Positions 29,481-40,270 of a DNA stretch of 64,000 nt are shown piece after piece. The DNA is from Pristionchus mayeri (taxonomy: Eukaryota > Nematoda > Chromadorea > Rhabditida > Neodiplogasteridae): the NCBI GenBank assembly GCA_036245805.1, contig BTRK01000005.1:25213474-25277473 (forward strand). Direction: 5' to 3'. Positions within the stretch are counted from its first letter, which is position 1. Every line of letters begins with the position of its first letter. The notes under the pieces are model-generated. The model saw nothing but the letters and a program-made list of their open reading frames with translations, had not been told where the DNA came from and did not search any database. The position numbers were made by a program, and so were the translations under genes.

Positions 29481-29714
29481 GTCATGGATTTCGATGAAAC
29501 TTGGTTTATTGATACTATTGGGGGTCTGAAGAAGGCGTGTCCACTTGTTTGGCCAAATTTAATCATTATCGTTTTTTTTTAATCTACCCGGTTTATGTAC
29601 TGTAAATCTGTCAATTTTGATCGTATAGGGAACTTTTTTTTTTGCATTTTGCTCATCTTGACGAGTTCTACTAAAAGTTCTTCAGAGTTCCTTACCGAAA
29701 ACGTCGGCATCGAG

Positions 29715-30915
29715 GTCTTTTCCCCCAAAAACCGAATTGTCGATCGAGATTATCGATTTTTCTCGTCCGTCGTATGGCATGTTCCTCGTTTTTATTTCTC
29801 CTAAGAATTATACGGGCAAAATTTGGTGGGGTCTATGTTGATCACTTTCAATATTTCGTTCCCTGGGATAACGATCTCACGGAAATCACAGCCTTAAGGA
29901 AACGCAGAGTCTCGAACTTGTAAGAGTGAACCTTATCAGTAAGGATATTCGCGGTAGAAGTCCCAAGCGACCGAAACCTACGTGTTCCCGCCAATAAATT
30001 TTTAACGTGGAATTCAAATTTCAAACCGCCCTAGCATCCATATTTTTAAATATTTTTACATTCTGCGGCCTTTCGCACAAATGGCATGCCATAAGCTTAT
30101 TTATCATCTAAAAAATAAACCCAAAAATGGCCAGGAACCTTGTGCGGATGCGCCTTTTTATAAACGCGTTCACTTTTAATTTTTAGAAATCTGACCTACC
30201 GAAACTTCTATTATATATTTTTTTTTTAATAATTCTAATTTGCTTTCATGAAATCGGGCATGCTGAACTACCCTAAGCCAAAAGGAAATTCAATTTAGAC
30301 GAGTTTGAGAAACATAGACAATGATCGCGACGCGTGAAATGCCTAGGGCTCTCACGCTGCGGCGTGGGACTCGTGGATCTACTAACTAGGATCCGGGACA
30401 TTTTTACAAAATTTGTTTTTGTCCATATCTCAGCTTAAAATAGTGCTACCGAGAAGTTAAAAAGTGAAATCGATAGCTCTCAGCAAGCTTTATAGAATAT
30501 ACTTAGAAGGCCGATACGATAAAACGTCTAGTTTTCGAGTTATTTGAGGTAGGCCGAAAAGGCATGTTGCACAATGTTAGCTAACGATTCCGCTGTTCTT
30601 CGAGTTTCTCAATTAACTCGAAAACTAGACGTATTAAGTATATTTCATAAAGCTTTTTGAGAGCAATCGATTTCACTTTTTAACTTCTCGGTAGCACCAT
30701 TTTAAGCTAAGATATGGACAAAAACAAAATTTTGTAAAAAAAAAATGTCACGGATCCTAGTTAGTAGATCGATATCCCAGGGAACGAAATATTGAAAGTG
30801 ATCAATACAAAACCCTACCTAATTTTATCCGTAGATACATATTTGAAATAAAAACGAGGAACATTTCATATGGCTGACGAGAAAAATCGATGTTGGATCG
30901 AAAATTCGGTTTTTC
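29715..30915. repeat. Nested foldback
   Basis: GATTATCGATTTTTCTCG and TTTCAATATTTCGTTCCCTGG on the left are inverted near 30880 and 30785. An inner foldback occupies about 30370-30775 (GGATCTACTAACTAGGATCC inverted near 30755). A minus-strand open stretch near 29870-29990 (SYKFETLRFLKAVISVRS) is possibly captured coding sequence, unproven. Confidence 0.6.
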
Positions 30916-31530
30916 GAGAAAATTACCAAAATTTTGTTTTTGATCATATCTCAGCTGCAAATGGTGCTATCGTGAAGTTAAAAAGTGGAATCGATAGCTC
31001 ACGACATGCTTTACGAAAAATATTCTTCTTCTAGTTTTCGAGTTATTTGAAGTAGGCCGAAAAGGCAGGTTCCACAATATAAGCTAACGATTCCGCTGTT
31101 CTTCGAGTTTCTCGTTACTCATAATTAGAAAGGGACGGGGCTTGGTTCGCTTCTAGGAATGTACCCAAGGCTTATACAAAATTATACGAGCTGATAACAA
31201 CGAAACATTTCCCAAATTGCTACGTCGAATAGATAGCAAGCGGACGGCGACGAATTTTGCTTTTGTCGTTTTTTAATTTGTCACCTCCCCCCCCAAAAAA
31301 AAATTGTCACCTCCACTCTGTCATATTTAAGAAGTCGATTTGCAACTGATTTGTATTGCGGATTTCTTTTTTTCTTATGCTCTTTCTTGAGAAAGCTGAA
31401 AAGTTTTAAATCACTTTCCTCAGTTCAGAAGAGGGATTTGCTCATTTTCCGCAACTACTCGCAAGTAAATGCGGATATAGGAGTGCCTATCTGAGAGAGC
31501 TGACCATAGGCCGTACAGCGAAAAATAAAG
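30916..31530. other. Spacer between foldbacks
   Basis: 31000-31110 repeats part of the preceding arm (TAGTTTTCGAGTTATTTGA, AGGCCGAAAAGGCA). The rest carries no recognised feature. Confidence 0.4.
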
Positions 31531-32762
31531 TTCTGATTTTCAGATGCCCCTAGGGGTAACTTTTCACGTAGAGTTCGAAAATCGACCTTAGAAAGCCGTA
31601 TCTCTTACCCCTCATTTCGTGTGTTGCGCCTCAACGGCGAGGTCAGTTTTTGTAAATCGTGAACGGCTCATCCAAACCCCATACATTTATAGTAATTCTG
31701 AAAGATCTCGACGAGATAAGCATTTTTACTGTTGGAAGTGAAAATTCAACTCATCTGTGAAAAAAGTTGTGGCCCTTTGAAATTTCAAAATGTATGTACT
31801 GAAAATTGTTCCTCTAGGTGTGTCATTTTAATTATGGTTATTAGATTCCTCGTGAAAAGATACCCTAGGAACCAACTTTTCGTGAAAAAATTCGTGTCTC
31901 ACAGGGGTCTCCTGAATCTCAGAAGAGGAAAGGTAGTGATTTTTTTGCAAATATGACTATTTTTAAGACGAGCCACTGCGAACTCCGATTAAGTCTAGTC
32001 AGTTTATAGCTGAACTATGCTAGGGCAAAATTATAACGCATAAAAAACGGAGATTATCTCATCTACTATTTTTTTCTCGATTTTTCTCATGTTTAGGCAC
32101 ATGCTACTTTTCCTTTACGATCCGAATTCCCAATTTTCTGGGTAAATCTAGTCGAACGGACCAACATGTATCAGAAAAGTTTGAGGTTAGGGTCCTCACC
32201 AATACGTAAGGTAGGTATATTTTTCCTTGAAAATGCAAGATTGTGAGTGTCGGGTAAGAAAGAAACCACATTTTGAGCGTCCTTTAGTGAGAATTGGTTA
32301 GATTTTACTTGTATATACTTTCCTCCAACTAAATTACTTAAGCTATATGCATTGCAGCGGTAAATAAGCAGTTTTCGAAAAAAAATCAATTTTCAGGTGT
32401 CCAAAAAGTCAGTTTTATTAGATTGAAGAGATGCGCCAAGTGTATTATAGTTGACCTGTTGAAGAAGTTGAATAATGTACAAAATTATCCGATAGCCCTC
32501 GTAACGTCGATATTATCATGTGAAACATACTTTTTACAAGCGCGACATTGCATTTTCAAGGAAAAATATACCTACCTTCCGTATTGGTGAGGACCCTAAG
32601 CTCAAACTTTTCTGACACATGTTGGTCCGTTCTACTAGATTTACCCAGAAAATGGGAATTCGGATCGTAAAGGAAAAGTAGCATGTGCCTAAACATGAGA
32701 AAAATCGAGAAAAAAATAATAGATTCTTTCGAATTGAGATAATCTCCGTTTTTTATGCGTTA

Positions 32763-32940
32763 CTAGTCCGGCTGCCCCCCGCCTTCGGCGGGGGCCCCGT
32801 CCTAGCGGAGTATCTAGGTTTCGCAATCACTCGTTTCGCAACTTGTTGACGCGATCTCTCCCTCCCCATTTCGTAATCGTTTCGTAACTGTTTCGCAATC
32901 CGGTCAAACGGACAAACTGCGCTTTATTTATAGGTATTGA
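32763..32940 (-). mobile_element. Mini-Helitron, 178 bp
   Basis: Read on the minus strand it starts with TC, ends with CTAG, and has a strong GC hairpin (GCCCCCGCCGAAGGCGGGGG) a few bases before the CTAG. It sits between A and T with no target duplication. These are the defining features of Helitrons. The opposite foldback arm at about 32030 shows the sequence without the insertion. Confidence 0.75.
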
Positions 32941-33556
32941 TATTTTTGCCCTAGCATAGTGCAGCTATAAACTGACTAGTCTTAATCGGAGTTCGCAGTG
33001 GCTCGTCTTAAAAATAGTCATATTTGCAAAAAAATCACTACCTTTCCTCTTCTGAGATTCAGGAGACCCCTTTGAGACACGAATTTTTTCACGAAAAGTT
33101 GGTTCCTAGGGTATCTTTTCACGGGGAATCTAATAACCATAATTAAAATGACACACCTAGAGGAACAATTTTCAGTACATACATTTTGAAATTTCAAAGG
33201 GCCAACTTTTTTTTTCACAGATGAGAAACTTTTTTCACAGGGAAACTTTTTTCACAGATGAGTTGGCTTTTCACTTCCAACAGTAAAAATGTTTATCTCG
33301 TCGAGATCTTTCAGGATTACTATAAATGTATGGGGTTTGGATGAGCCGTTCACGATTTACAAAAACTGACCTCGCCGTTGAGGCGCAACACACGAAATGA
33401 GGGGTAAGAGATACGGCTTTCTAAGGTCGATTTTCGAACTCTACGTGAAAAGGGGGGTGGGGGGGGGGGGGTGACATTTGCACAACAAATCGCCGCGCGC
33501 TTGCGATTTGAGGTAGCGACTTGGGAGTTGCTTCATTGTTACCAGTATGTGCTCCC

Positions 33557-34515
33557 TCTGGTAACTCTGTTTGAATCTAATTAGGAATTTTATGACTTTT
33601 GAATCTAATTAGGCAAGTTTTGAATTCAAATCTAATTAGATACAAATGATGAAAAAGCAAATTTTTGAATCTAATTTGAAGTTCATGGTTTTTGAATATA
33701 ATTTAACATTTTTTGAATATAATGTTTGTGTAATTCCGTAATGCCGTGTCTTTGAGCAATGCGTCGCGTACGAATCAGTAAGTATTACAGTGATTTCGCA
33801 TGATCTGAAGAAAAACCAGACTGGAGAGCCCTCTTCTCGCAAACGTCTTCAGTGAGGATTATCAATGATTCGTGCAAGCAGTCTCCCTTTTTTTTCATCA
33901 AAGTGTTTCTTTAGAATTCTATGTAACTTCGAAGTTGTTGTTTTTTCTTTTAGCTCTTTGAGAAACATAGATGAGCACGATTGGAGCTAACTTCAAGATC
34001 CCACCAGTTTGGAACTTCTCCCCAACCGGGAAGAACAATTGTTTACCACCCCCTCCCGGCTGTTGATCATCGACCCCCTGCGGTATTCAGTTCTCAGCTA
34101 CAGTCCCTGCCCATCTATGTTGAGAAATCGTCAAATAGTAACAATATTTCAGAACTTACATTGTATATGAATAAAGTATTATTGATCGAGATTCGTTCTT
34201 TGTTTTATCGACACCGGATTGCCATTGAAATCTAATTAGATTTCTTTCGAATAACACTTGGAATCTATTTTGAATATAATTAGGCAACTTTTGAAAATCT
34301 AATTTACTAATTTCATAATCTAATTTGGCAAGTTTTGAATCTAATTTGACAAATTTTTGAATCTAATTTAGTGCGTCACGCCCTTTTGAATCTAATTTGA
34401 TAGTTTTTGAATCTAATTTACTGTTTTTTGATTTTGATTTAGCCACACTTGGTTTAAATATTTCTCAAATTAGATTCAAATATATTCTAATTAGATTCAA
34501 ACAGAGTTACCAGAG
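33557..34515. mobile_element. Element with arrays of TTTGAATCTAATTAG motifs
   Basis: Termini CTCTGGTAACTCTG and complement. Both flanks (33570-33720 and 34225-34505) hold at least ten copies of TTTTGAATCTAATTTG or variants, in opposite orientation on the two sides. The centre, about 33730-34220, is unique and includes a short coding-like stretch. Confidence 0.6.
33971..34066 (+). other. Short coding-like stretch inside the motif-array element
   Basis: Downstream of an acceptor-like CTTTTAG, an ATG opens a 31-codon frame with proline-rich end (MSTIGANFKIPPVWNFSPTG). It could be a captured first exon of a host gene. No family was recognised. Confidence 0.3.
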
Positions 34516-35063
34516 CCCCTATATTTGCATCTTGTTACCAGGCGATCATGAGTTTTCACGTATAGGGGGTCATGGAAATGTATATTCCATGAACCCTTAT
34601 ACGCTGATTTGGAGTTAAACTCAAGTTTGCCTGGTAACATGATTTATATATGCAAATGTAGGGGAGCACATACTTGTAAGAATGAAGCAACTCCCAAGTC
34701 GTTACCTCGATTTGTTGTGCAAATGTCACCCCCCCCCCCCTGAAAAGTTACCCCTAGGGGCATCTGAAAATCAGAACTTTATTTTTCGCTGTACGGCTTA
34801 TATGTGATATTGCTCGGTTCTCTCAGATAGTCACTCATAGATACAGTTAAACTAATCAAATATATGAGTTCCCTAATTAGAATAATATAGTACCCCAGAG
34901 TTTTATGCCATGATGCGGGTAGAATTGCAGTCCCGGTTGGCTCGGCTACATGGAAGTTGTAGTGCACATGAGTAGATTTCAATTTGTCTACGCTGTAAAA
35001 TAGACAAATCGTAACACGGCTAAAAGACTAAACCTACTCAATAATATCGAAAATATTTTCAGC

Positions 35064-35253
35064 GGTCTCCTCTTCGACGTTTGCGAAAGATGCGAAATGC
35101 GCAGAATTTGCATTTGCCTTTCTGACATTATATTCACCAACAAGACTAAACGATCTATCACGCTCAGTGACGGAATCGTTCATAAATGTGCTGAAAAGGA
35201 TTGCGAGGAGTTCACTTTAGCAGCGCTTACCCGAAATCTACTGCATCAGAGAT
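35064..35253 (+). other. Probable last exon of an unidentified + strand gene
   Basis: The acceptor ATATTTTCAG at 35063 is followed by a frame of about 63 codons ending in TGA at 35251-35253. It is cysteine-rich: LFDVCERCEMRRICICLSD, then HKCAEKDCEEF, a pattern that could bind zinc. Upstream exons were not found; a possible piece is 34932-34998. The gene is not recognised. Confidence 0.4.
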
Positions 35254-35695
35254 GAACTCTTGTTCATGAACTCGGAAAATTACGTCCATAGACATGATAG
35301 TGGACGATCCTGGACAATTAAAATTTTTAGAAAAAGTTAAATAATAAAGCAGAAAAGAGTGCTAAAAAAATTTGGGCAAAAACTATTCAAAATATAAAAA
35401 ATGGTACTACAGTAGTGATTTATATATACAAATTTTCATACAGTAAGCTGTAAAAATCAATCTATGAAAGGAAATTTATGAAAGTTACCCAACACCCTTG
35501 AAAATGCCTTTCTATATTATTTAACAATGTAATAGAATTGGCTCTAATTAGTTAAACTAGAATAATGAGAATAATAGAAATTCAATGCATCAGCGTAGAG
35601 CCGCAAAGTATGAATTGAGTTGCCTGATCACGCCCGCTCTCTCCATTTTACACACTATCTCGCTCGTTTTGTCGTGATCATTTCCACAAATTTTG
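35254..35695. other. Intergenic, no feature seen
   Basis: Contains GAAAGTTACCCAACACCCTT at 35483, a single end of the GTTACCCAACAAGG MITE family. Nothing else is supported. Confidence 0.4.
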
Positions 35696-35822
35696 ACAAA
35701 TATCGATTTTTTTTAAAAAATATTTCTCTGTGACATCTACAAATATCGATTTTTTTGAAAATATTTCTCTGTGACATCTACAAATATCGATTTTTTTGAA
35801 AATATTTCTCTGTGATATTTGG
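35696..35822. repeat. Tandem repeat, 3 copies of about 43 bp
   Basis: Unit: ATATCGATTTTTTT, then an AAATATTTCTCTGTGACATC block. The first copy has a slightly longer A/T run; copies 2 and 3 are almost identical, so amplification is recent. Confidence 0.85.
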
Positions 35823-36442
35823 TCAACGTTCCACCAAGTATGATCTTCTAGTGATGATTTTGAGAGATTGTGCCACTCTCTACTGCGCGCGCATGCATGC
35901 GCTCTTAGCGCTAATTAGCGAGACAGCGTTTTAATTATTTTTGGCGAAAACCGAACCGAATTCCTTTATTGTCATTCAGTGAATTATTTTATCATTCGGA
36001 CGTCACAATAAGTGAAAACTGAGGAGGTCATCGTGAACTTTTCGAATGTAGGGACAGCAGCCGTGTTTATGAATGAGCAGAACAATTAACAAATTGGTGT
36101 GCAAATGGAAGCTTACCCTACCCCATTTCGAGTTTTCACACTAGTTTTTCAAAAATAATGTAAAATAATAAGAAAAACAATAATGAATGTGGATGAAGAA
36201 GCCGACATTTTGACTCCAAGTGGAGCGCATCACAAGTCACTATTATACTCAATTTATCGCGAACTGAATCCCGATAAAATATTTCAGCACCGTCCATATG
36301 AATTGATTAATTTCTTATTAATGTTTAACCCGCTCTAAAAAATGCGAAATATCACCAATCATAACCAAAAACACCCATAAATATCTCGGTGTTTCAGAAG
36401 CGTAAAGCAAGTGCAAGGATTACGGTAACATCAAAGTAAAAT

Positions 36443-36564
36443 AGCATTTTCTATAAAACCGCTACTAGTATATTTTTTATTTTTCTCTATCAGATGTGAA
36501 CTAGAACCTAAAAATAAATTTCAAAAAATAAAAATATACTAGTAGCGGTTTTCCAGAAAATGCG
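36443..36564. other. Long hairpin of unit 1
   Basis: GCATTTTCTATAAAACCGCT is complementary to the region ending at 36564. The stem is about 42 bp with two mismatches and the loop about 45 nt. Confidence 0.7.
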
Positions 36565-37375
36565 ACATAACCATTTTACAACGGTAAAACGCCCAACTTT
36601 GACGGCGTCATTCTCTAATATCTTATATTTATATTTATTTTTATTGTGAAGACAATTTTTTGTGATTGATAATCTACTTAAACTGAGGAAATGACGCTTC
36701 AACACTTAATTCTGAAAACACGTATATTTTCGATCACGTCGTGCATCTTCATTTCTTCAATATGTCTCTTCTTGCCATGCTTGGTGTTCTTTCATTATGT
36801 GTTCTTATTCATTCCAAATAATAAAATTGTCGAATAATTACATTAAATATTTTTAAAAAATGTTTTAAAATATTGAAAGAATTTGGCTTCAAAAGTACGG
36901 TAGTTTGAAAGCAAAAGCGTCGGAAGGAGGCAACCAATATTCCGTACTCAAAAATTCCCGTTGCCGTCCCTAATTTAATCGATAGGGACTGCAACGCTGT
37001 TAACGAACAAGCAAAACAATTCACAAAATTGTACACAACTGAAAGCTATGCCTGCCCCATTCCGACTTTTCACTTTAGTTTTGTAAAAAATATTTTAATT
37101 AATTAGAAAAACATAAATGAATGATAAGCAAAAGGCCGACGCTTTCAGTCCAAGTGGAGCGCATCGCAAGTCACGTTTTTTTAATAAAATTATCGCAAAC
37201 TGAAATTCGGTTGCGTTGTAAAACTTCATGATTGAGGTTCAATAATTTTTTTTTCTTATGTTAACGGTACTCCGACAGCAATGAAACATCGTATAATAAT
37301 AGAAAGAATAGTTTAATATTGATAGAACTTCAGAATCAGGAAGATTACGATACCGAGAACTTTAAAAATCATTTA

Positions 37376-37484
37376 AAAAGAGGACGACTTCCGTATATTT
37401 CTGGTTTTTTTACCATAAATTGGGAAATGCTGCTCTAAAACAAATATCAAAAAATCTCAAATATACGGAAGTCGTCCTCTTTGC
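37376..37484. other. Long hairpin of unit 2
   Basis: AAGAGGACGACTTCCGTATA pairs with TATACGGAAGTCGTCCTCTT. The stem is about 24 bp without mismatch plus an A/T extension; the loop is about 50 nt. The stem sequence is unrelated to that of unit 1, although the flanks are homologous. Confidence 0.75.
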
Positions 37485-38055
37485 AAACACCGAAAATGTA
37501 TTTTCACAACGGTAAAACGCTCAATTTTGACAGCCTCATTCTCTTTTATTTGATATTTATATTTATTTTTATTGTGAAAACAATTTTTTGTGATTGATAA
37601 TCTACCAAAAACTGAGGAAATGAAGCTTCAACACATAATTCTGAAAACACGTATATTTTCGTTCACATCGTGCTTCTCCGGTTCTGCAACATATCTCTTT
37701 TTGCTTTGCTTGTTGTTCTTTCAAGATGTGTTCATATTCATTCCAATCAATAAAATTGTCGAAAAATCACATTAAATATTTTTTTAAAATGTTTTAAAAT
37801 AATGAAAGAATTTGGCTTGAAAAGTACGGTAGTTTGAAAGAAAAGCGTCGGAAGGAGGCAACCAATATTCCGTACTCAAAAATTCGGGCTGCCGTCCCTA
37901 TTCGAATGATCTGATAAGCCGTTATCGTTATAAATTTGAATTCGCGGGCAATTAGGAAACATCGAAATTGCAGCGATTTTCCCCGGCTTTCATTTTTGAT
38001 TTTCCGGTTTGGTGTCCCCTACTTCGGACTCCGAACACGGCGGAGCACTTCACTA

Positions 38056-38120
38056 GTGAGTTTCCGAAGCAGTTCCAGGAAGCGTACTGTGGAACTGCTT
38101 CGGAAACTCAATAATGAGTT
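38056..38120. repeat. Short hairpin GAGTTTCCGAAGCAGTTCC
   Basis: GAGTTTCCGAAGCAGTTCC at 38059 is inverted as GGAACTGCTTCGGAAACTC at 38091. The loop is about 13 nt. Confidence 0.7.
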
Positions 38121-38655
38121 TGCGAAGTAGTTCTACTGTAGCCACAGTCCAATCGTGTGTGCAGCTCTGTCAAGCATTTTATTTTGTTGATTATTGGCTT
38201 CTTTTCAATGCGTTATTGATTTATTGATCGTGTTTTACCTTTTATACTTTTGTTTTTATCAACATGTACTACAGTCACATCCTAGTCTTTATGATAGGTT
38301 ATGATGCTTTGAATGATCGAAATTCTGATTTTTTTGTCTGGCATTGATTTAACGGCCGTGAAGTTAATCATTTTTGCGTGTCGTGTATCTCTCTAATGTC
38401 CTTCCTCGCGTAAGGATATAGAGAGATGCACATTCGTGAAAATATTTTAATACTGCTCACGCACTCAAATATTTTTATTATCATTAGAAGGTTCGGTGGA
38501 GGGGAACGCACACTGAGCCGTTTGCTATGAAGTCAAAGGAATCTGGAATGCACACCCTCGCTACGCGACGACGTCGGTTATGGTGAAGAACAACGACGTT
38601 GACGGAACAATTAAAGTTCTAAAAGGTTTTCATATTTTTTATCGATTGTTTTATA

Positions 38656-39710
38656 GGATTTACAACAAAACTGCGGAAGCCTGGAATGGTGTTCCGATAA
38701 ACGTAAGGCTGTTGTTGTTAGGATGCCTTTAGGCTTGGACTTGGGCGTTAGGTTGGACCCTTTTTTCTCCTTATTATGGGATTCAAAAAAATCCATTTCA
38801 GGCATGGCTTGCATACGCTATTTCTTATGAAGATATTTGTGGACATGGATAGGATTAACGAAGAGAGTAACTTGGAATCGTTTGTAAGTATGCCTAGTTC
38901 ATGAATAACGCTTGCATTTTCATTCAGGATGCGATTACGATACCGTTCATTCGCGAGTTATCAAGCAAAGTCGAGGACAGACAGTATCGCTGAATGGACA
39001 GCTACACGTGGATCTGTTGGGTTAGTCAATGATATGCATTTCGGTTTGAAAATTCCAAGTTCAGCCATCGCCGACAGCTGTAATATAACTTCCTACCGAA
39101 AACAGAGCCACGGAAATTCTTGTGCAAGTTTCTGCATCCTTTATTCCATGTGGGAAGTTTTTTGTAAATCACTTGGAAATGGCACTTTCAGCTTCTAATG
39201 CCTAGTCAGTACAAAATGCTGTACCTTACGCATAATCGCAAGAGAAATGACAGTGACTTTACTCTTCCTCCCTCTTCGATCGATTGTATGCGTAGTAAGT
39301 CGTACATACGTAAGTTTTACGCATGCTATCTCATCCCTTTACAGGAATATCACAATGGCTGTTCAATATGTATGTGTTAGAAGAGGAGAGTTCGCAGATG
39401 AATCGATTCAATAGAAGACCACACGATTTAATGTTCAATCAAGTTCTCTACCGAGCAGCGTAAGTTATTTCTTACATGTTCTTTATTAGACCGCTTTCCT
39501 GATATTTACTCTTCCATTTGTATGAATCGTTCGAATATCGAATCGAACGCTTTCATCCTCTCCTTTTTCAAGTATTTTAATATCTTCTCTTTCAGTTTCA
39601 CTTTCCAAACTGTCCAACTCAAGAATCTTTACTGCGTTATCGAAGGGAATTTTGTTCAAGAATATCCAGTCGGGTTCAATCAAGAAGAGTGGCGATTCTG
39701 CCCAAGTTGA
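38656..39710 (+). CDS. Unidentified gene, 3' portion (tentative exons)
   Basis: Predicted + strand exons with matching phases: about 38928-39017 (possibly split by a 32-nt intron), 39103-39166, 39209-39309, 39345-39459 and 39598-39710. Further candidates upstream are 38657-38700 and 38801-38883. Text from the firmest part: KFLCKFLHPLFHVGSFFQYK, then SYIRISQWLFNMYVLEEESS and LYRAAFTFQTVQLKNLYCVI, ending EEWRFCPS before a stop. The donor and acceptor signals at 39309/39345 and 39459/39598 are strong (GTAAGT; CTTTCAG). I do not recognise the family. It lies just upstream of the FKBP8 gene in the same orientation. The 5' end is unresolved, and introns of 30-35 nt would be needed. Confidence 0.5.
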
Positions 39711-40270
39711 AGAATCGAATGATGTCAATTCAATGATGACGATTGATTAGCCTGAGATATTAATGTATTTTGACGTTTCCCTTCTATCTAATTATGTATT
39801 GTCTTCTTTATTTTAGAAAATTGTTTACTTTAGAAGATGTTATCTAATTCATGTACTTCGTTGCCTGAGGCAAAAAATTATTGTCCGTGTGTCTTACCAC
39901 CGGTGCTTTATCCTGTGAAATTTTGTTCAAATATCGTCTAAAATAGACCATGATAAACTTTTATATGAAATAATCGTAAGATATACACAATAATCTCAAG
40001 AGGGGCTGACAGAGGAAAAGGGGGCGGAGCAAGACGAAAGAACGCGCAACGAATGGACAGTAAGCGCGCACGAGCGTGAGGACACGCCCACTAATGAGTT
40101 CACGAATGCGTTTTCGAGTGTGTTCCCGTTACCTTGATCAGAAACTCACTTTCAAACTCACTAGTGAAATGCTTTTTCCGGTTCAGAGGAAGACGGCAAT
40201 TTTCAACGGGGCCCTCACACCGTGGATGTAAACTTGGTTTCCGTGTTGTAATGTGATTACGATTACAGCT
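39711..40270. promoter_or_regulatory. Intergenic region upstream of FKBP8
   Basis: 560 bp with no gene. CGCGCACGAGCGTGAGG-type sequence near 40057 and palindromic CACTAATGAGTTCACGAATG near 40090 may belong to the promoter. GATTACAG ends at 40268, two bases before the FKBP8 ATG, and may be a spliced-leader acceptor (inference). Confidence 0.35.

Larger units (their letters stand above)
33453..34740. mobile_element. G-tract MITE, copy with an internal insertion
   Basis: G-run left end and C-run right end, with TGAAAAG at 33446-33452 and 34741-34747 as the target duplication. The uninterrupted target (GTGAAAAGTTACCCC) is seen at about 63717. The centre holds another element (33557-34515). Confidence 0.75.
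31531..34830. mobile_element. Large foldback FB-B copy 1 with three later insertions
   Basis: Left arm from about 31520 (GCCGTACAGCGAAAAATAAA, CCCCTAGGGGTAAC, CCTCAACGGCGAGGTCAG) is inverted at 33340-33450 and 34748-34800. The right arm is split by a G-tract MITE at 33453-34740 and by a mini-Helitron at 32763-32940. A second copy, at about 62925-63815, lacks these insertions. Confidence 0.7.
36050..37905. repeat. Two diverged tandem units of about 930 bp
   Basis: Unit 1 (about 36050-36975) and unit 2 (about 36985-37905) are direct repeats: CGTCGGAAGGAGGCAACCAA ends both, GATTGATAATCTAC and TTCTGAAAACACGTATATTT occur in both. Identity is high except in the middle, where each carries a long hairpin with unrelated stem sequence. 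No coding frame is kept between the units. Confidence 0.75.

Noticed and set aside
35696..35822. The three-copy repeat as a CRISPR-like array
   Set aside because: Units are contiguous tandem copies without spacers, and the genome is eukaryotic.
39486..39728. 80-codon minus-strand frame opposite the last exon of the 38656-39710 gene
   Set aside because: It starts at TTG, has no upstream acceptor, and the + strand has strong splice signals in matching phase.
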